A DNA stretch of 19,596 bases from Chloroflexota bacterium (lineage in GTDB: Bacteria; Chloroflexota; Dormibacteria; Dormibacterales; Dormibacteraceae): the NCBI GenBank assembly GCA_005880175.1, contig VBJR01000382.1, positions 1-19,596 of the forward strand, read 5' to 3'. The translations under genes were made by a program, and so were the position numbers. Positions 17,324 through 19,596 of the stretch are shown here, one piece after another; the first letter of the stretch is position 1, and every line of letters starts with the position of its first letter. The notes below the pieces were generated by a model. It searched no databases. It saw only the letters and a program-made list of their open reading frames with translations, and was not told where the DNA came from.

Positions 17324-19596
17324 GTGCTCCCGTTGCTGTCGTACCTGTCCAGCTCGTACTCGTGGCCATGGGCCGCGTTGCTCAGGTCCGACCAGGGGTC
17401 GCGCTGGGGGATGCAGGTGTGATTGTTGTCGATCGGGTTGCAGGTCACCTGGCTCGGGTCGTAGAGCCCGAAGCCCTCGGTCGTGTGGAACTTGTGGACC
17501 TCGACACTGCCCCCTGGCAGCCCCATGTTGAGGCCCACGTTGGTCTGCGCGAAGCCCATGAACCGGTTGTTGTAGAAGTCGAGCAGGTCGAAGTCGTTCT
17601 CGTTGCCCCAGTAGAAGCTGGCCACGCAGTTCCCGCACGGCGCCGGCAGTGGCGTCCGCACCTGGTACGAGTAGTTCCAGGTGCTCGTCACCGTCGTCGG
17701 CGTCTGGCTTCCGCCCTGGCCGGCCTGGGTCACCCGTGCCACGCTGTCCTGACGCTGGGTCAGCACCACCCGGCTCCAGCTCTCGTCGTCCGGCATGTTG
17801 CACGGGTACGTGCTCTGCACGCTGGTGTTGTCGCAGGCCATGGGATCGGCGGCGCTGCCGCTGACCACGCCGTGGTCGTTGTTGCGCGCCAGCGCCCACG
17901 TGAAGCTCTCGCTGAGGCCCTGACCGTTGTCGGCGCTCACCAAGTAGACGCCAGTACCCGCGAAGGTCTGGCTCCAGAGCAGGCACGTCGGGTTGGGGTG
18001 GCTGCCCTGGCCGTTGTTCCACGACGGCCCGCAGTTGCCGGCCGGCTGCGGCGCCCCCAGGCTGTCCTCGTACCACTCCGGCACGTACTGGTAGCCGAAC
18101 GTCCGCGCCGGCTGCGCCGCCACACCGTCGGCGCCGATCTCCTGCAGCCGCGTCAGCAGCAGCTGGCCCGCGACCGACTCCTGCGCCCCGCTCACCGGGT
18201 CCGCGGTCTGCGAGGGCCCCGCCTGCGAGTACGAGAACCGGTAGTCGCGCAGCGTGTTCCAGCCCGCACCCCCGCTCGTCCTCACCTGCACCGCCGCGTC
18301 GTTCAGCACGAACGTGCTCTGGACCAGCGGCGCCGGCAGCCCCGCCGGCTGCCGGCCAGACAGGTCCACCGGGTCGTCGCAGCGCAGGCTGCCGTTGGGT
18401 CCGCAGCTCGCCCCCGACACGTGCGTCACCGCGTGCGAGGCCGCCAACGCCACCCGCATCAGCGGCGCCCACGAGCTCGTGCAGCCCGTCTGCGCGTCCC
18501 GGCAGCCGGGCGAGTCCCACTCCACCGTCGCCGGCACGATGTCCCGGGGGTAGGTGAAGCCGCCAGGTGTCGTCGCCAGGTCCCGCTGGTAGGTCACGTG
18601 GACCTGGTTGCCCTGGGGGTCCGTGATCAGGTCCAGCAGCCAGTTGGCCAGGTACAGCGTGGCCCCGTTGGCCCCGCCCGGATACCACTGCAGCGAGTCC
18701 CCCGTGCAGCCGAACTCCTCCATGATCCCGCTGGCCAGGAACACCCGGAAACAGGGGCCCGCGTTGACCGGGCTCTGGATCGAGACCACCTTGGCCCGCG
18801 TCTCCGGCGCCGTGTGCCAGGTGATCGGGCTCGGCGTGATCGGGTGCGTCGAGTCCTCGTTGAACGTCGCCACGTTGATGTTCGGCGGCACCAGGTCCGC
18901 CGCCGTCCCGAACGGGTCCGACAGCTGCCAGCTGTCCTCCCACTGCGCTGGTGGCGGGTTCTGCTGGCAGGTGGCGTCCAGACAGACGCTCTGCGTGTTG
19001 TGCTCGGCCCAGCTCACCGAGCCCAACCCCAGGTTCCAGCCCGAGCCCACCCACGGCGCCGCCGCCTGCGCGTTGTGCTGGTCGTTGACCGACGACGAGC
19101 TGTAGGCCAGCTGCAGGGGCGGCGTCAGACCGCCCGGACCAGCCGGCAGGTCCAGCTCGATGCCCGACGACAGCGCTCCCGCGCTCAGGTCCGTCTCGAA
19201 CGGGTCCGGGCGACCGAACGTCGCCACCGGCGCGTCCGTGTCGAAGCTCATCGCCGTGCTCGAGCTCGACGCCGGCACCACCGCACTCAGCGCCATGCTC
19301 GACGGGTCCAGGGTCGCCTTCCCATGGCTCAGCGCGCCCAGCGCCGGCCTCGGCGCCGAACCGCCCCCCGCCGGCGTCGCCTGCCGGGCACCGCTCGCCG
19401 GCGTCACCGGCGGCGCCGAGCCCGGGTCCAGGTCCACCCACGACGGCAGCGCCGGGTTCACCGCCACCCGCACGTGGGCCAGGTCCAACGCCCCCGCCCA
19501 CGCCGCCGCGTGCAGCCGCACGTCGAGCGGCTGGCGCAGGCCCCGCGCGGCCGGACGGCCGGCCGCGTCCACCACCTGCACCAGCCAGGTCCCGAA
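17278..19596 (-). CDS. SpvB-like N-terminal part of the RHS toxin (5' end beyond the right edge; frame ends at 17278)
   Basis: The frame is open to the right edge (it reads FGTWLV before a GTG at 19579-19581), so the true start, and any signal peptide, lie outside the window. The visible part includes the SpvB/TcdB-type opening (FETDLSAGALSSGIELDLP, LTPPLQLAYSSS, APWVGSGWNLGLGSV) and long stretches typical of RHS proteins, with many paired Cys and Trp residues (DPQGNQVHVTY, YRFSY, FGYQYVPEW, DFDLLDFYNNRFMGF). It runs to DRYDSNGSTL, then reads seventeen or so unrelated residues to a TGA at 17278-17280, while the true continuation (AGNLVAELDHSNPV) is in the next frame. Relatives have extra residues between these two segments, so a short frame-shifting deletion is possible. 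The two frames together form one giant gene. Confidence 0.8.
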   Translation of the reverse strand, partial: FGTWLVQVVDAAGRPAARGLRQPLDVRLHAAAWAGALDLAHVRVAVNPALPSWVDLDPGSAPPVTPASGARQATPAGGGSAPRPALGALSHGKATLDPSSMALSAVVPASSSSTAMSFDTDAPVATFGRPDPFETDLSAGALSSGIELDLPAGPGGLTPPLQLAYSSSSVNDQHNAQAAAPWVGSGWNLGLGSVSWAEHNTQSVCLDATCQQNPPPAQWEDSWQLSDPFGTAADLVPPNINVATFNEDSTHPITPSPITWHTAPETRAKVVSIQSPVNAGPCFRVFLASGIMEEFGCTGDSLQWYPGGANGATLYLANWLLDLITDPQGNQVHVTYQRDLATTPGGFTYPRDIVPATVEWDSPGCRDAQTGCTSSWAPLMRVALAASHAVTHVSGASCGPNGSLRCDDPVDLSGRQPAGLPAPLVQSTFVLNDAAVQVRTSGGAGWNTLRDYRFSYSQAGPSQTADPVSGAQESVAGQLLLTRLQEIGADGVAAQPARTFGYQYVPEWYEDSLGAPQPAGNCGPSWNNGQGSHPNPTCLLWSQTFAGTGVYLVSADNGQGLSESFTWALARNNDHGVVSGSAADPMACDNTSVQSTYPCNMPDDESWSRVVLTQRQDSVARVTQAGQGGSQTPTTVTSTWNYSYQVRTPLPAPCGNCVASFYWGNENDFDLLDFYNNRFMGFAQTNVGLNMGLPGGSVEVHKFHTTEGFGLYDPSQVTCNPIDNNHTCIPQRDPWSDLSNAAHGHEYELDRYDSNGSTLPATWWRSWTTATR

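Noticed and set aside
1..19596. CRISPR arrays, rRNA genes, origins, riboswitches
   Set aside because: No regular short repeats with spacers, no rRNA-like sequence, and no riboswitch-like leader noticed.

Overview
The window is very GC-rich throughout, with heavy third-position G/C bias. Its proteins are typical of large soil bacteria: secreted RHS/YD-repeat proteins, a DNRLRE/LamG/lectin surface protein, an XRE-ATPase-TPR regulator and a TAP-like secreted alpha/beta hydrolase. Actinomycetota (perhaps the Thermoleophilia/Solirubrobacterales side) fits best and Chloroflexota is possible. I see no rRNA or marker gene that would settle this.

Layout, left to right. (1) 36-1928, minus: N-terminal part of a secreted RHS-family protein that stops before any YD repeats. 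(2) 2091-6643, minus: a very large secreted protein (DNRLRE-like, Ig-like, FG-GAP-like, LamG, bulb-lectin and ricin-B regions), frame-broken inside its ricin domain; it lies directly upstream of (1) and probably shares its transcript. (3) 6712-9086, plus, divergent from (2): an XRE-HTH / NB-ARC-like ATPase / TPR regulator broken by an in-frame TAG inside the HTH and by a frame-shifting gap after the ATPase domain. (4) 9441-11036, minus: an intact secreted serine hydrolase with a complete catalytic triad. (5) 11037-11868: no convincing gene, but it holds the 3' half of a tRNA-Val(GAC), from the anticodon loop to CCA. That is the usual scar of integration into a tRNA gene, and it is bracketed by a 14-bp direct repeat with one mismatch. 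(6) 11869-12318, minus: a DUF4279 protein, the probable immunity protein. (7) 12308 to beyond the right edge, minus: a large RHS toxin with an SpvB-like N-terminus, YD repeats, two inserted LamG cassettes, the RHS core and a C-terminal tip resembling the 'polymorphic toxin type 33' family. Its reading frame is broken near 17320.

The best candidate system is (7)+(6). It is an RHS polymorphic toxin whose last codons overlap the start of its presumed immunity gene, with a visibly lower-GC tip and immunity gene, sitting on what should be the element side of a tRNA integration scar. The left part (1-3) looks like an older locus of the same general kind whose regulator and toxin are decaying.

Four of the large reading frames (1, 2, 3, 7) are broken, while the hydrolase and the immunity gene are intact. 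This may be real decay or unresolved sequence error, and reads would be needed to decide.
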